The translations under genes were made by a program, and so were the position numbers. A DNA stretch of 63,839 nt from a virus. The stretch spans positions 1 through 63,839 of the IMG/VR virus record IMGVR_UViG_3300012030_000004; one strand, given 5' to 3'. The first letter of the stretch is position 1; every line of letters begins with the position of its first letter. Shown in pieces: positions 35,725 to 44,435 of this stretch. The notes below the pieces were generated by a model. The model was not told the DNA's origin. It saw nothing but the letters and a program-made list of their open reading frames with translations, and made no database searches.

Positions 35725-37280
35725 CAGCTAGAAGACCCCAACAGCCCACAGGAAACAGGTTAATCCGGGCCCAGCAATCTACTTTCGACGGGACCCTGGG
35801 AGGGCGGCTTAGATCCGCTCGTCCTGTGGACCGCCAGGCCCCCGCTGAGCGCCTAAGTACCTCTCAGAGTGCGGTCGGTGGAGGTCAGATCTATCACTCC
35901 GTTAATGTAGGTCGAGTAGGAGAGAACGACTTTCTCATTGACCGTAATGGAATGCCTTGGTGGCCAACATTATCCGGATGGACTAGACTCTTCTCCCACT
36001 GGGGGAACGCCTATCCTTTAGCAGATAACCCTCCCCCTTGGTTTTCGGGTAACGATCCTATGGTTATGTTTGGCCTAGACGTGGCGACAGTGACAGATCC
36101 GGATACGGGAGGAATGTCTACCAACTCAACCATGATTGGGTCAGGAGTCCGCATGAGCTCCTATGGGTCCATAGCGATGGGCCTTGTAGTTGAGGCGATG
36201 TGCAACGAAGGGGTGGTGGCCTTAGGAAACACTATTGGGTTGGGAGTAGAGAATCTACAGTCCTTCGACTCTAAAGGACGTCCCACCGCTACTCCGGGGA
36301 GTCGTGCAAATATTGTTGCTATCGGATCAGATCTAAAAGCTCTTAGATCGGTTAATCAAGCCATTCTGATTGGAGTAGGACACCGTTACGATGCTCTCGA
36401 TGACTCAGACGCGAGCGATGGTGTCTTTAGTATAGGAATGGCCAACTCTGTGCTAGGAGTTGCGAAAAATATCTTACAGCTAGGCACGAACAATCAGTTT
36501 GATAGTTCTAGTGGTGTCGGGCCTTCTGACCTTACCCAAATTGGAACTTCTAATGAGATTACTCTAACTGACAGCGCTATACCTAGAGATGTTCTTATGT
36601 TTGGTACGGGAAATACCTTAACCACGCAGGAAGATGACTGGAGAGAGAGCAGTCAAAGTTTTCTGATTGGAGTGGCGAACTCTACTGACTCCGGTAACTC
36701 TCTTGCTATTGGACTAGACAACAATATATCAAATGCTCATGGGGTTGTTGCTATAGGAACTAATTCTGACGTCACTGGGGCCCCTCAGTCTGTGGCTCTG
36801 GGGTTCAGCGTACTCATTGAAGGAACTTCAGAGTTCTCTGACTATTCTTCAGCGCAGGCTAGCTCAGCCAACGGGGGAAATGCTGTTGGGTTGGGAACAG
36901 CTATTGCTCTCAATAAGTACCAGACCATTGGGATCGGAACGGCCTTAGATCTTTCCGGGATTAAGTCTCACGTTCTAGGGAATGGTGTGGGGATCACAGG
37001 AGAAAGGTCTTGGGTGATTGGCTCCGACGTCTACCCGGCCCAAGACTATCTTCCGGACGGATGGGATCCTGTGGACGAGCTCCCTGCCAGCCCCCTGGCC
37101 GAGGACGAGTGGGGAGTCTTAGTAGGTCGAAGGGTCGAGATCAAAAGGTCTCCCCATACCATCCCTGATGTTTCTCCAGTGGGAGACGAGTCTACAGGCA
37201 TCATTCTTCATTCTCCTGACGGCTCATCCTTTGTTATCACTGTAGATAATGCCGGAACTTTGGCTACCACAGCTTTGTAG
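35721..37280 (+). CDS. Tail fibre/adhesin with YadA head-like repeats
   Basis: 519 residues, ATG 35721 overlapping the previous gene. From about residue 120 to 435 it carries short degenerate repeats of the form xxAIGxx, e.g. GSIAMGLVVEA, VVALGNTIGLG, NIVAIGSDLKAL, NSLAIGLDNNIS, GVVAIGTNSDVTG and QSVALGFS. This is the left-handed beta-roll pattern of YadA/Hia trimeric adhesin heads. The C-terminus has TGIILHSPDGSSFVITVDNAG. Likely a trimeric receptor-binding fibre. Confidence 0.7.
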   Translation: MTARRPQQPTGNRLIRAQQSTFDGTLGGRLRSARPVDRQAPAERLSTSQSAVGGGQIYHSVNVGRVGENDFLIDRNGMPWWPTLSGWTRLFSHWGNAYPLADNPPPWFSGNDPMVMFGLDVATVTDPDTGGMSTNSTMIGSGVRMSSYGSIAMGLVVEAMCNEGVVALGNTIGLGVENLQSFDSKGRPTATPGSRANIVAIGSDLKALRSVNQAILIGVGHRYDALDDSDASDGVFSIGMANSVLGVAKNILQLGTNNQFDSSSGVGPSDLTQIGTSNEITLTDSAIPRDVLMFGTGNTLTTQEDDWRESSQSFLIGVANSTDSGNSLAIGLDNNISNAHGVVAIGTNSDVTGAPQSVALGFSVLIEGTSEFSDYSSAQASSANGGNAVGLGTAIALNKYQTIGIGTALDLSGIKSHVLGNGVGITGERSWVIGSDVYPAQDYLPDGWDPVDELPASPLAEDEWGVLVGRRVEIKRSPHTIPDVSPVGDESTGIILHSPDGSSFVITVDNAGTLATTAL

Positions 37281-37288
37281 GAAATCTT

Positions 37289-38452
37289 ATGAAAAATTAC
37301 CCTTTATACGCTGTTATACCCTGTCACAATGATTGTGAGCTTTCTAATTGGGCAGTAAGAGCTTTACTTTTCTCTGAGGCAAAGTTTGAGAAAATTATTG
37401 TTGTTGCAGACAGATGTTTTAGCCATGTCAATTCTTGGAAGTATGATGAAGTCTCTGTTATTTTCCTGGAGGATAATTCCGAAGGAAAGTCCGGAGCCCT
37501 GAACAAAGCTTTAACTCTCCTCTCTCTCTCCAGTCCTTCTGGCTTTTACATTCTATTTTGCGATGCTGATACCGTCATAGATCTTAGTCAGGTTCGGTTT
37601 CTACAGTCGGAGATCTCTGCTTCAGGAGTCAAAGCAGTGATGGCTCAAGTCTCGATTCTGAGTTCTGACAGTCTTCTTGTTGGATTCCAGAGGCTAGAAC
37701 TACAAAACCAAATTTTGGACCATAAAAGAAATAGCTATCGGTCTGACATAATTACAGGCCAGGCTTCTATTGTGGACATGACAGAGGGCAGTTACTTTTT
37801 TGACAGTGGCTCTCTGGTAGAAGATCAAAGGCTCACCTATCAGCTGAGGGCTGAGTTTGGGGACGCTTCTTGCTTGGTCTCTCGCCACACGGGAGCAGTT
37901 ACGGATCCTATGACCTCTTGGAAAGGGTGGTGGGCCCAGCGCCGAAAATGGAACACGGGCTCTCTCAATGAGGTGCTCGCCCAGCCTTTCTCACTGACCA
38001 AGCGTTACTGGCGGCGTCTTTTTAGTACCCTCTTCGACTTGAGTTTGAGGACCTCGGTCCTTCTTGGGGTCATTCTCTTCCCAAGCTTTTGGTGGGTGGG
38101 TCTTCTCCTTGTGGCCGTTGGCATGGTAGTATCAACCCCCTGGGGCTCAGTAAGAGTTCGAAGTGACCACAGGCCCGTACTTTTGTGGGAGCTCTACCAA
38201 TGGGCTTTGTGGGCTAACCTGGGAGCCAGCTTGGTAAAACGAGGACAGCAGGGGTTATGGGAGAAGCAACGAGAAGCCGAGTCTAGGACGGGACAAAGTA
38301 GAGATCTCCTGGCCTCGATTGCGGGCTTGGGTCTGCTCTCCTTTGTTTCCTTGCTCCTGGCCCCTTTAACTATCCCTGTACTAGTTTTTAGACAGATCAA
38401 TCGATTAAGGAGAAAACAAGATGAATCTGGACATAAATTTAGAAACAGCTAA
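37289..38452 (+). CDS. Membrane-bound GT2 glycosyltransferase
   Basis: 387 residues, ATG 37289. GT-A N-lobe: YPLYAVIPCHND, then SGALNKAL and YILFCDADTVID (DxD). Later SLVEDQRLTYQL (ED catalytic position) and WWAQRRKWNTGS (Q-R-R-x-W), the hallmarks of processive GT2 enzymes such as hyaluronan synthase-like proteins. Hydrophobic segments around 255-285 and 345-370 anchor it in the membrane. Probably modifies a surface or lipid-linked glycan of the host; fourth glycosyltransferase in the window. Confidence 0.8.
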   Translation: MKNYPLYAVIPCHNDCELSNWAVRALLFSEAKFEKIIVVADRCFSHVNSWKYDEVSVIFLEDNSEGKSGALNKALTLLSLSSPSGFYILFCDADTVIDLSQVRFLQSEISASGVKAVMAQVSILSSDSLLVGFQRLELQNQILDHKRNSYRSDIITGQASIVDMTEGSYFFDSGSLVEDQRLTYQLRAEFGDASCLVSRHTGAVTDPMTSWKGWWAQRRKWNTGSLNEVLAQPFSLTKRYWRRLFSTLFDLSLRTSVLLGVILFPSFWWVGLLLVAVGMVVSTPWGSVRVRSDHRPVLLWELYQWALWANLGASLVKRGQQGLWEKQREAESRTGQSRDLLASIAGLGLLSFVSLLLAPLTIPVLVFRQINRLRRKQDESGHKFRNS

Positions 38453-38681
38453 GGCAATTATTGGAGAACAGCAGATTGCCCTCTCTCTTCTCAATAGAAA
38501 ACTCTCTACTGCCTATATCCCGAACGAGTTAGGTCAGTTGCTTCATGGGGCCTGCGGGGAAGTTGGTTTAACCCGATCTGGAGATGAATTTCTAAGGTGT
38601 TGCTCTTGCTTCCCTTCTTCTGATCAGGCCGATAGTAACCAAGAAGAGACTCCCGAAAAAGACACTTCTGATTTGTCCTAG
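38421..38681 (+). CDS. Small hypothetical protein between GT2 and lysis genes
   Basis: 86 residues, ATG 38421 inside the end of the GT2 gene, TAAGGAGAAAAC upstream. Helical start (ETAKAIIGEQQIALSLLNRK), then Cys-rich HGACGEV...RCCSC and an acidic tail. Its 3' end contains a copy of the late element. Function unknown. Confidence 0.6.
   Translation: MNLDINLETAKAIIGEQQIALSLLNRKLSTAYIPNELGQLLHGACGEVGLTRSGDEFLRCCSCFPSSDQADSNQEETPEKDTSDLS
38627..38637 (+). promoter_or_regulatory. GGCCGATAGTA element before lysis-type genes
   Basis: Exact copy of the dispersed element, inside the last codons of the 38421 gene and 90 bp before the membrane-protein gene at 38727. Position fits a promoter for the putative lysis cassette. 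Confidence 0.55.
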
Positions 38682-38726
38682 TGTCTGTATGGGTCACATT
38701 TTTACCGACCTTTAGGAGACAAGGAT

Positions 38727-39062
38727 ATGCAGGGATGGGACACATTTACGGCCTCAATTCCCGCAGACCAGGTTTCCTTCGGGGCACTGATCGGTTTTGT
38801 AGTGCTCAGTATCTTCCGAGGTTGGCTCGTACCGGGAAACCTTGCCAAAGACAGAATTCGAGATAAAGACACTCAGATCGAGTTAACCGCTCAGGAAAGA
38901 GATGACTGGAAAGCCGCGTACTACTCTAAGTCAGAGGAGTGCACGGAGTTGTCTCGCCAGAACGGAGAACTCATTGATGGTGGACGAACCACAAAATCTG
39001 TCCTTGAGGCCCTTAGAGCTCAAGCTACCCAAGGCCCACATACGGGGGGTCCAGATGTTTAA
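38727..39062 (+). CDS. Single-span membrane protein, possible holin
   Basis: 111 residues, ATG 38727, AGGAGACAAGGAT upstream. One hydrophobic segment (FGALIGFVVLSIFRGWLVPG, about 18-37) followed by a charged coiled tail (KDRIRDKDTQIELTAQERDD). This arrangement is common in actinobacteriophage holin-type proteins located after tail genes. No endolysin gene is nearby, so the lysis role is inferred from position. Confidence 0.5.
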   Translation: MQGWDTFTASIPADQVSFGALIGFVVLSIFRGWLVPGNLAKDRIRDKDTQIELTAQERDDWKAAYYSKSEECTELSRQNGELIDGGRTTKSVLEALRAQATQGPHTGGPDV

Positions 39063-39285
39063 GAGCTTTTTCAACAGAGCTTTACCGACTCACCCCTCCT
39101 CCAGTGGTCTCTCTACCGAAGAAAGCCGCGAAGAGGCTAAAAAGGCCTTTCTGTCTTCAGCTACTTCAGCCCTTCACACTAGGAGTAAGGCTGGCGAGGT
39201 CTCCTCTCTGACAAAGGACCTAGCTGAGCTCAAGCTCCAGAATAACTTTGCCAAGATGATCAATTCTTCAATAAGGAGGACTTAG
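39055..39285 (+). CDS. Small charged helical protein
   Basis: 76 residues, ATG 39055, overlapping the end of the previous gene. MFKSFFNRALPTHPSSS then charged helices (EESREEAKKAFLSSATSAL, LTKDLAELKLQNNFAKMI). No membrane segment. Sandwiched between two membrane-protein genes, so a lysis-related role is possible but not shown. Confidence 0.55.
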   Translation: MFKSFFNRALPTHPSSSGLSTEESREEAKKAFLSSATSALHTRSKAGEVSSLTKDLAELKLQNNFAKMINSSIRRT

Positions 39286-39286
39286 T

Positions 39287-39592
39287 ATGACTTGGGTGGA
39301 AATCCTCACCAGAGGGGCCGCTCTTTCAGCATTACTGGGAGCGGCCCTTTTTGTGGGGTTCTATTTCAAGAGATCCCCTTGGGACAGTAACCGGGTAGGT
39401 AGATCTCTAATGCTTTTTCTTACTTCTGTAGTGGCAATGCTCCTGGTCAGCACAGTGTCCCTGTTTACAGGCGGAGACATCTCTGGGTATGATTACCTCA
39501 GACTAGTTACTTATGGAGCTGTCAGCTACTCCATCTGGAATCTATTCTTTACCCTTGTCTCTATTCAGAACTCTCCCACACCTAAAAGGTAA
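39287..39592 (+). CDS. Three-span membrane protein, possible holin
   Basis: 101 residues, ATG 39287, AGGAGGAC upstream. Three predicted membrane segments: ALSALLGAALFVGFYF, LMLFLTSVVAMLLVSTVSLF and YGAVSYSIWNLFFTLVSI. Size, topology and place at the end of the structural region fit a class I holin. It ends the rightward late region. Confidence 0.55.
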   Translation: MTWVEILTRGAALSALLGAALFVGFYFKRSPWDSNRVGRSLMLFLTSVVAMLLVSTVSLFTGGDISGYDYLRLVTYGAVSYSIWNLFFTLVSIQNSPTPKR

Positions 39593-39622
39593 AAAACCCT
39601 AAATTAGTCGTTTCTCTCGTGA

Positions 39623-39628
39623 TATACT
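39623..39628 (+). promoter_or_regulatory. -10 element of a leaderless early-type promoter
   Basis: TATACT with the ATG of the next small gene 6 nt downstream and no ribosome site, as expected for a leaderless transcript. No clear -35 hexamer is seen. It marks the switch from late genes to the replication region. Confidence 0.45.
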
Positions 39629-39634
39629 TCTAGC

Positions 39635-39784
39635 ATGAGTGGATTAGATCTGGAGAAGGGTCTCTCGGAATTCCTTGAAAAAGCGAAAGCATCTTTTCTG
39701 GCCGACCCCGGGTATGCGGAAAAGATTGCTCAGCAGGCGGGGGCTCTGCGAGTTAGGCGAGAGCCCGAGAATGAGGTAGACTAG
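39635..39784 (+). CDS. Small hypothetical protein, probably leaderless
   Basis: 49 residues, ATG 39635. Helical: SGLDLEKGLSEFLEKAKASF, then DPGYAEKIAQQAGALRV and an acidic end. No Shine-Dalgarno; a TATACT -10 element ends 6 nt before the ATG. First gene of the replication block, ahead of the helicase gene. Confidence 0.6.
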   Translation: MSGLDLEKGLSEFLEKAKASFLADPGYAEKIAQQAGALRVRREPENEVD

Positions 39785-39807
39785 GCCCTTCAAGACTTGG
39801 AGGGTAA

Positions 39808-41493
39808 GTGCCTAAATTTGACGTCCGGGGGCTGACAGACCGCCACCGTGAAGAGCTCGCTTGGAAGATCCATGAGATGGATGACTTCAATCTTCCCGAG
39901 CTAAAGGCGTGGAACTACGAGCTCTGCCGCCAACACAGAAATGGCTGGGAAGAGCCCTATTGGGACCCAGATTCTCAGCAGGAGCGCCATCATCTGATCA
40001 TCACTCGACCCAAACCTGGGTGTCGCAAGTGTGGACTCAGATTTCGCAAGCATCAGCGAGTGGGAGTGGCCTGGTTATACCTCAAGAAGAGGGCCCTTCT
40101 CGCGGACACAATGGGTGCGGGGAAGACCACTACAGTTGGTGGTCTCATCGCCCTCCTCTTGGAAACAGGGGAACTACCCCAAAAGGGAAGAGTCATCATT
40201 GTGCCTCGGTCCCCGGCATTAATGCAGTGGTACACCGAGCTTCTCAGAATGATGCCTAATCTCAATGTGGTGGTGGCGACAGGAACAAAAACTCAGCGTT
40301 CTAATCTGTATGTTCAGAGTTGGGATGTTCTTCTTATCGGCCCCGAGATGATTAGAAATGACCAGGATGCCTTATCTAGATTCCCTCTAGCCGCCTTGGT
40401 AACAGACGACATCGACCCCCTACGAAATGACACCACAGACACTTCCATTTGCTTAGATTCTTTAGGTAGAAAAGCAGATAGATATGTCATTGTCTCTGGT
40501 ACTCCTCTTCAAAAGCGCCTCCCTGAGATCTACAACATTCTTGATGGTGTGGGTGGTGAAATGATCTTTGGATCATTAGATCAGTTCATGAGCCGCTACG
40601 TCCGAAGCGAGCTTGTCACTGAGTACAACGTCAAGGACCATCGCCAAGAGACCAAGAGAAAGATCGTAGGTTATCGAAACCTCAATGACCTGAAAAGGCG
40701 TATGGCTCCTCTGGTCCTTCGCCGGACGGCGGCTGACCTGGATGACATCACCCTACCCACTATCAACTCTGATGACATCTTCCTCAAGCTCTACCCCTCT
40801 CAGCAGAAGCGCTATGACGATCTCAGACGAGAAGTTGTTCGCCTCTTGAAGGAGGGAGGAGAGGAGATTGAGAAGCACGTCAACGCCTTGTCCAAGATTC
40901 ATTATGGAGCCGCGATTTGTGCAGGTCTCGCGGCTCTGGACGGGCCTGAGTTCGACGCCCCTGGAACCTCGGTGAAGTTGGACTGGATCATGGAGAAGAT
41001 CGGGGAAGACGGCGATCTCGGAGAAGAGAAGGTGGTCATCTTTGCTAACCTGAAGAACACCGTTCGGGCCTTGCAAGACCGCCTTCGCACAGAGGGTATC
41101 GGGTTTGTGACCGTGTGGGGTGAGGAGGCCAACAAGTCCAAGCGGGCAGAGTCTCAAGAGCGTTTTTGGCAGGATCCCAAGTGCCGTGTACTCATTGGAA
41201 CTCGGGCTATCGAGCAGTCACTTAACCTTCAGGTAGCTCGCCACCTCATCAATGTGGATATGATTCTCAACCCCGCGAGGATGGAGCAGTTGGCTGGTAG
41301 AATCAGAAGAGACGGCTCCGCTTATCAGCACGTTTTCGTTCACAACCTTTTGGCGGCAGATACCCAAGAACAGAGATATATGGCAATGATTGAGAGAGAA
41401 GCCGCCCTCTCTTCTCACGTTTGGGATGAGAACTCTGAGCTATTCAAGGCTCTCAGCCCCCTTGACCTTCTACATCTCATTAGTGGAGATTGA
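39808..41493 (+). CDS. SNF2-like superfamily 2 DNA helicase/translocase
   Basis: 561 residues, GTG 39808, GGAGGGTAA upstream. Includes a Cys pair (GCRKCG) and then RKHQRVGVAWLYLKKRALLADTMG (SNF2 motif Q and start of I), Walker A DTMGAGKTTT at about 100-109, motif II as TDDIDPL instead of DEAH, motif III VIVSGTPLQKR, and in the C-lobe VVIFANLKNTVRALQDRL, LIGTRAIEQSLNLQ and LAGRIRRDGS (motif VI). DNA translocase, likely in replication or recombination. The DDID motif II is unusual but keeps the metal-binding acid. Confidence 0.85.
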   Translation: MPKFDVRGLTDRHREELAWKIHEMDDFNLPELKAWNYELCRQHRNGWEEPYWDPDSQQERHHLIITRPKPGCRKCGLRFRKHQRVGVAWLYLKKRALLADTMGAGKTTTVGGLIALLLETGELPQKGRVIIVPRSPALMQWYTELLRMMPNLNVVVATGTKTQRSNLYVQSWDVLLIGPEMIRNDQDALSRFPLAALVTDDIDPLRNDTTDTSICLDSLGRKADRYVIVSGTPLQKRLPEIYNILDGVGGEMIFGSLDQFMSRYVRSELVTEYNVKDHRQETKRKIVGYRNLNDLKRRMAPLVLRRTAADLDDITLPTINSDDIFLKLYPSQQKRYDDLRREVVRLLKEGGEEIEKHVNALSKIHYGAAICAGLAALDGPEFDAPGTSVKLDWIMEKIGEDGDLGEEKVVIFANLKNTVRALQDRLRTEGIGFVTVWGEEANKSKRAESQERFWQDPKCRVLIGTRAIEQSLNLQVARHLINVDMILNPARMEQLAGRIRRDGSAYQHVFVHNLLAADTQEQRYMAMIEREAALSSHVWDENSELFKALSPLDLLHLISGD

Positions 41494-41494
41494 C

Positions 41495-42229
41495 ATGAAC
41501 CCACCCTTGAATGACACGCAGAGAAAACTTGTCGAAGATAACATCGACCTAGCCCGTCATCTTGCCCACACTTCGTGGAGGCGAATGACAGCTGGAGTGG
41601 AACTAGACGAAGTCCTCTCTGCCGCCTACCATGGGCTGACTATTGCCGCCCGTAACTACGACCCCATGGCCTTTGATAGATCCCAGGAGTCTATTGACAG
41701 CGGGGTGGCGTTCTCTTCCTACGCCAGGAGAAGGATTCTAGGGTCAATCCTGGACTGGCAAAGGTCTCAAGACCATGTCCCTAGAAGACAGCGCAAGGTC
41801 TATAAAGAGATTCAGGAACTTGGATACGAGTCGGGCGTGCCTTTAGAGACTATTTCTTCGAAGCTGGATCTTCCTCTAGAGAAAGTTAAGTCTATCATTT
41901 CTCGTGTGGAGAGTTCCCCGGTTTCTTTTGACAACCATATTCCTAATTCAGACGAGAACTCAGGAGGGGACTTAGGGTTCCAGGTCGAGGACCAGAATGA
42001 TTTGGAATCTTCTTCGTTGGTTAAGTTGATCTCTAAGACTATGACTGAGGCATGGGAATCTCTTCCTCATGAGCAAAGATTGATTGTGGCCCTTCGCTAC
42101 TATGCGGAAATTGACCTCTCTGCTATTGCCAGCCTGCTTGACTCCTCGTTGGAGTCCGTGCGCTCTTCCCATGCCCTGGCCGTGGAAGCCTTGCACCAAG
42201 CCATGCTGTCTGAAGTCTCGGGAGAATAG
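41495..42229 (+). CDS. Sigma-70 family RNA polymerase sigma factor, FliA/WhiG-like
   Basis: 244 residues from ATG 41495 (GGAG upstream), just after the helicase. Region 2: VEDNIDLARHLAHTSWRRM, LDEVLSAAYHGLTIAARNYD, and AFSSYARRRILGSILDWQRS followed by QDHVPRRQRK. That last stretch is close to the FliA/WhiG pattern F-S-x-Y-A-x-x-R-I-x-G-A-I-L-D-x-x-R-x-x-D-x-V-P-R. Region 3 (KEIQELGYESGVPLETISSK) and region 4 (LPHEQRLIVALRYYAEIDLS, then a helix-turn-helix) complete it. FliA-type factors use a GCCGATAA -10, so the GG(A/C)CGATAGTA sites in this phage are candidate targets. Made with replication genes, it would switch on late genes. Confidence 0.85.
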   Translation: MNPPLNDTQRKLVEDNIDLARHLAHTSWRRMTAGVELDEVLSAAYHGLTIAARNYDPMAFDRSQESIDSGVAFSSYARRRILGSILDWQRSQDHVPRRQRKVYKEIQELGYESGVPLETISSKLDLPLEKVKSIISRVESSPVSFDNHIPNSDENSGGDLGFQVEDQNDLESSSLVKLISKTMTEAWESLPHEQRLIVALRYYAEIDLSAIASLLDSSLESVRSSHALAVEALHQAMLSEVSGE

Positions 42230-42231
42230 CT

Positions 42232-43686
42232 ATGGCTGACCCTGTCGAGCACGCAGAGATTGTTCTCTCAGCCATCATCCCTGGACGTCAAGATCTTCTG
42301 GAGAAGGCTCTCACTCGCCTATCAGGTGAGCACTTTGTTGATCAAACTCACCGGACCCTGTTCCTCGTTTTGGAGAGGTACTATCACAGCACCGCGCAGG
42401 TCATTCCTCTCCACTATCTGGACGATCAGGTCTCGGGGAAGGGGGACCCCGCTAAGAGGGCTCTCTTCTTAGAGACCTATCAGACCCTTGAGTCTCGCTC
42501 GGTCTCCGATGCCGAGTTCATTTGGTCCACAGAGCAACTCCGTGAACTCGCGGCTCACCGGGCTACTGGTAACAGTCTGACGGAGGCAATGGGGATCCTC
42601 CGTCAAGGCAAGACTCTTTCTAACGGTGATACTCTCCGAGGGGCTGAAGATGCCCGCGATTTTCTGTTGTCTTCTCTGTCTCAAATCGATAAGGAGCTGA
42701 AGCTTCAGTCTGCCCCTGAGGGGGACATCAGAACTGAGACAGACGCATTGCTCGATGAGTATGCAGAGCGCAAACGTTCCTTGAAGGAGGGACGCTCCGA
42801 GGGAATCAGGTTCGGGATCCCCGAGCTAGACGCCAAGGTGGGCGGGATGCAGAATGGAGAGCTGATTCTTCTAGCGGGGTACTCCAGTGATGGAAAAACG
42901 AGCCTTGCGGTGCAGGCGGCTTGGAGTGCGGCCATTGAGCAGAAGAAGAACGTCGTTTTTCTGACGACTGAGACTCTCCGTCCTCAGGTGGCCCGCAAGG
43001 TTATCGCCCGCCACTCGAAGATGAGTCTTTTTGACCTCCCGATGGGTCTTAACACTCGTGACCTGAAGGCAGGAACTCTCTCTCCAGCCCATGAGGAGAA
43101 GTACACAGAGGTGGTCAGGGAGTTTGGGTCGAACCCAGAGTACGGGAAGGTGTATGTGGCTCAAGTTCCCCGAGGATCCTCCATTGCTTCCATTGAGCAG
43201 ACCCTCTACCGGGTCCAGCGTCAATTTCACATTGACTTTGTGGTTATGGACTACCTTGCCCTTCTCCGCTCGGATAGCAAGCGTCCGACGACTCGGGAAG
43301 AGCTGGCGGCGATCATGAAGGAAGCCAAACAGGTATCTACCACGTTTGATGATGGGCGCGGGGTTCCTTTCCTCTCCCCCTGGCAGGTCTCTCGGCTGTC
43401 TCGGGAGAACGCTGAGAAAATTGGAATGTACACCAGTGCGAGTCTTTCTGAGACTGCTGAGGCCACCAACTCAGCTGACGTGATCGTTTCTTTGTTGGCT
43501 CCTACCGACAACACTGATAGGCACGCTGAAGTGACGATGCAGGTGCTGAAGAACCGAGACGGGGAGACAGCTAACGGCATCATCGTTGAGGTAGATTACG
43601 CCACCAGCAGTTTCCGGGGGAGGAACTCCGTCCCCACCTCGTTTGGTGGGGGGTCCTCCCAAGGCGGTCTGGGGAGCCTACTTTAG
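42232..43686 (+). CDS. dnaB: Replicative DNA helicase, DnaB-like
   Basis: 484 residues, ATG 42232. N-terminal domain (HAEIVLSAIIPGRQDLLEKA ... HFVDQTHRTLFLVLERYY), then a RecA-type core with GIRFGIPELDAKVGGMQNGE, Walker A GYSSDGKTS at about 216-224, FLTTETLRPQVARKVIAR, Walker B DFVVMDYLALL, and SPWQVSRLSRENAEK (arginine-rich loop). Opens the replication fork; the zinc-finger primase-like protein at 44436 may be its partner. Confidence 0.88.
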   Translation: MADPVEHAEIVLSAIIPGRQDLLEKALTRLSGEHFVDQTHRTLFLVLERYYHSTAQVIPLHYLDDQVSGKGDPAKRALFLETYQTLESRSVSDAEFIWSTEQLRELAAHRATGNSLTEAMGILRQGKTLSNGDTLRGAEDARDFLLSSLSQIDKELKLQSAPEGDIRTETDALLDEYAERKRSLKEGRSEGIRFGIPELDAKVGGMQNGELILLAGYSSDGKTSLAVQAAWSAAIEQKKNVVFLTTETLRPQVARKVIARHSKMSLFDLPMGLNTRDLKAGTLSPAHEEKYTEVVREFGSNPEYGKVYVAQVPRGSSIASIEQTLYRVQRQFHIDFVVMDYLALLRSDSKRPTTREELAAIMKEAKQVSTTFDDGRGVPFLSPWQVSRLSRENAEKIGMYTSASLSETAEATNSADVIVSLLAPTDNTDRHAEVTMQVLKNRDGETANGIIVEVDYATSSFRGRNSVPTSFGGGSSQGGLGSLL

Positions 43687-43687
43687 C

Positions 43688-43716
43688 TTGACCCTTGGGG
43701 GTCTTGGTGGTAGAGT
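43688..43716 (+). promoter_or_regulatory. Sigma-70-type promoter
   Basis: TTGACC-17-TAGAGT between dnaB and the small membrane-protein gene. The transcript would start about 43723 and read through the primase and clamp-loader genes. Confidence 0.7.
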
Positions 43717-43741
43717 GGCCAGACACCGATAAGGAGATCAC

Positions 43742-43837
43742 ATGTCTAAGTTCTATGACAATTTCGACAAGATGTTCGTTACAGCCTGGGTTATATCTGT
43801 AATAGCTAGTCTCACGATGCTGGGAGTTGTTGTGTGA
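43742..43837 (+). CDS. 31-residue membrane peptide
   Basis: ATG 43742, behind AAGGAGATCAC and under a good promoter. Short charged N-terminus (MSKFYDNFDK) and one hydrophobic span (AWVISVIASLTMLGVVV). Too short for usual gene finders. Function unknown. Confidence 0.55.
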   Translation: MSKFYDNFDKMFVTAWVISVIASLTMLGVVV

Positions 43838-43877
43838 GACATTGTCACTCTCGTCACCCATTTCACAGGATAGTTCG

Positions 43878-44432
43878 ATGTCTAAAAAAGTGAAGCACGA
43901 GTCCTTTGAGGCCTGGGAACAGGAAGATGACGAGGGGTGCTTGATTTGCCCCCTTTGTCTGAAGAATAGGAATCACCCAGGTGATTGTGACTGCGGGTGT
44001 GAGCTCGCTCGAACCTATTGGTTTTCCAAAGACTTGGGTATTAAGGACGAACCCATCATCCCTTCTCTCTTCCGATACAGGCAAAGTGAGAATAGGGAGC
44101 AGGTTAGCCGGATAGCTGATGGAGCTAATCTTGTATCTAGTAAGACTCGCGGAGGGAAGCACCTTCCAATCATCGATCTTGACTTCCCTCACAGATACTT
44201 TCCTTCATCTACCCCTGGGCATGGGCATCTTTACCTCAATCGTCCTATCTCAAAGTGGCGTTGGTTGGTGCTGATGTGGGCCCTTCGCTACGCCAAGGTT
44301 CTCAACCGAGGGGGCTTCCTTTGGTCTCTGCGTAGAGGATCTAACTTTGCCCGTCTTCCCGGGTACTCCAAGGGTGAGTCGGAAGAAGTATTCCATTACA
44401 CATATGGGTGGTTCTTCAAGAGAAAGAGGTAG
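43878..44432 (+). CDS. Cysteine-rich protein upstream of primase
   Basis: 184 residues from ATG 43878, ACAGGA upstream. CLICPLCLKNRNHPGDCDCG near residues 20-40 offers several Cys/His ligands for zinc. The C-terminal half is aromatic and basic (WRWLVLMWALRYAKVLNRGG, ending FFKRKR). It abuts the primase zinc-finger gene, so a nucleic-acid role is likely, but no family is recognised. Confidence 0.6.
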   Translation: MSKKVKHESFEAWEQEDDEGCLICPLCLKNRNHPGDCDCGCELARTYWFSKDLGIKDEPIIPSLFRYRQSENREQVSRIADGANLVSSKTRGGKHLPIIDLDFPHRYFPSSTPGHGHLYLNRPISKWRWLVLMWALRYAKVLNRGGFLWSLRRGSNFARLPGYSKGESEEVFHYTYGWFFKRKR

Positions 44433-44435
44433 GCA

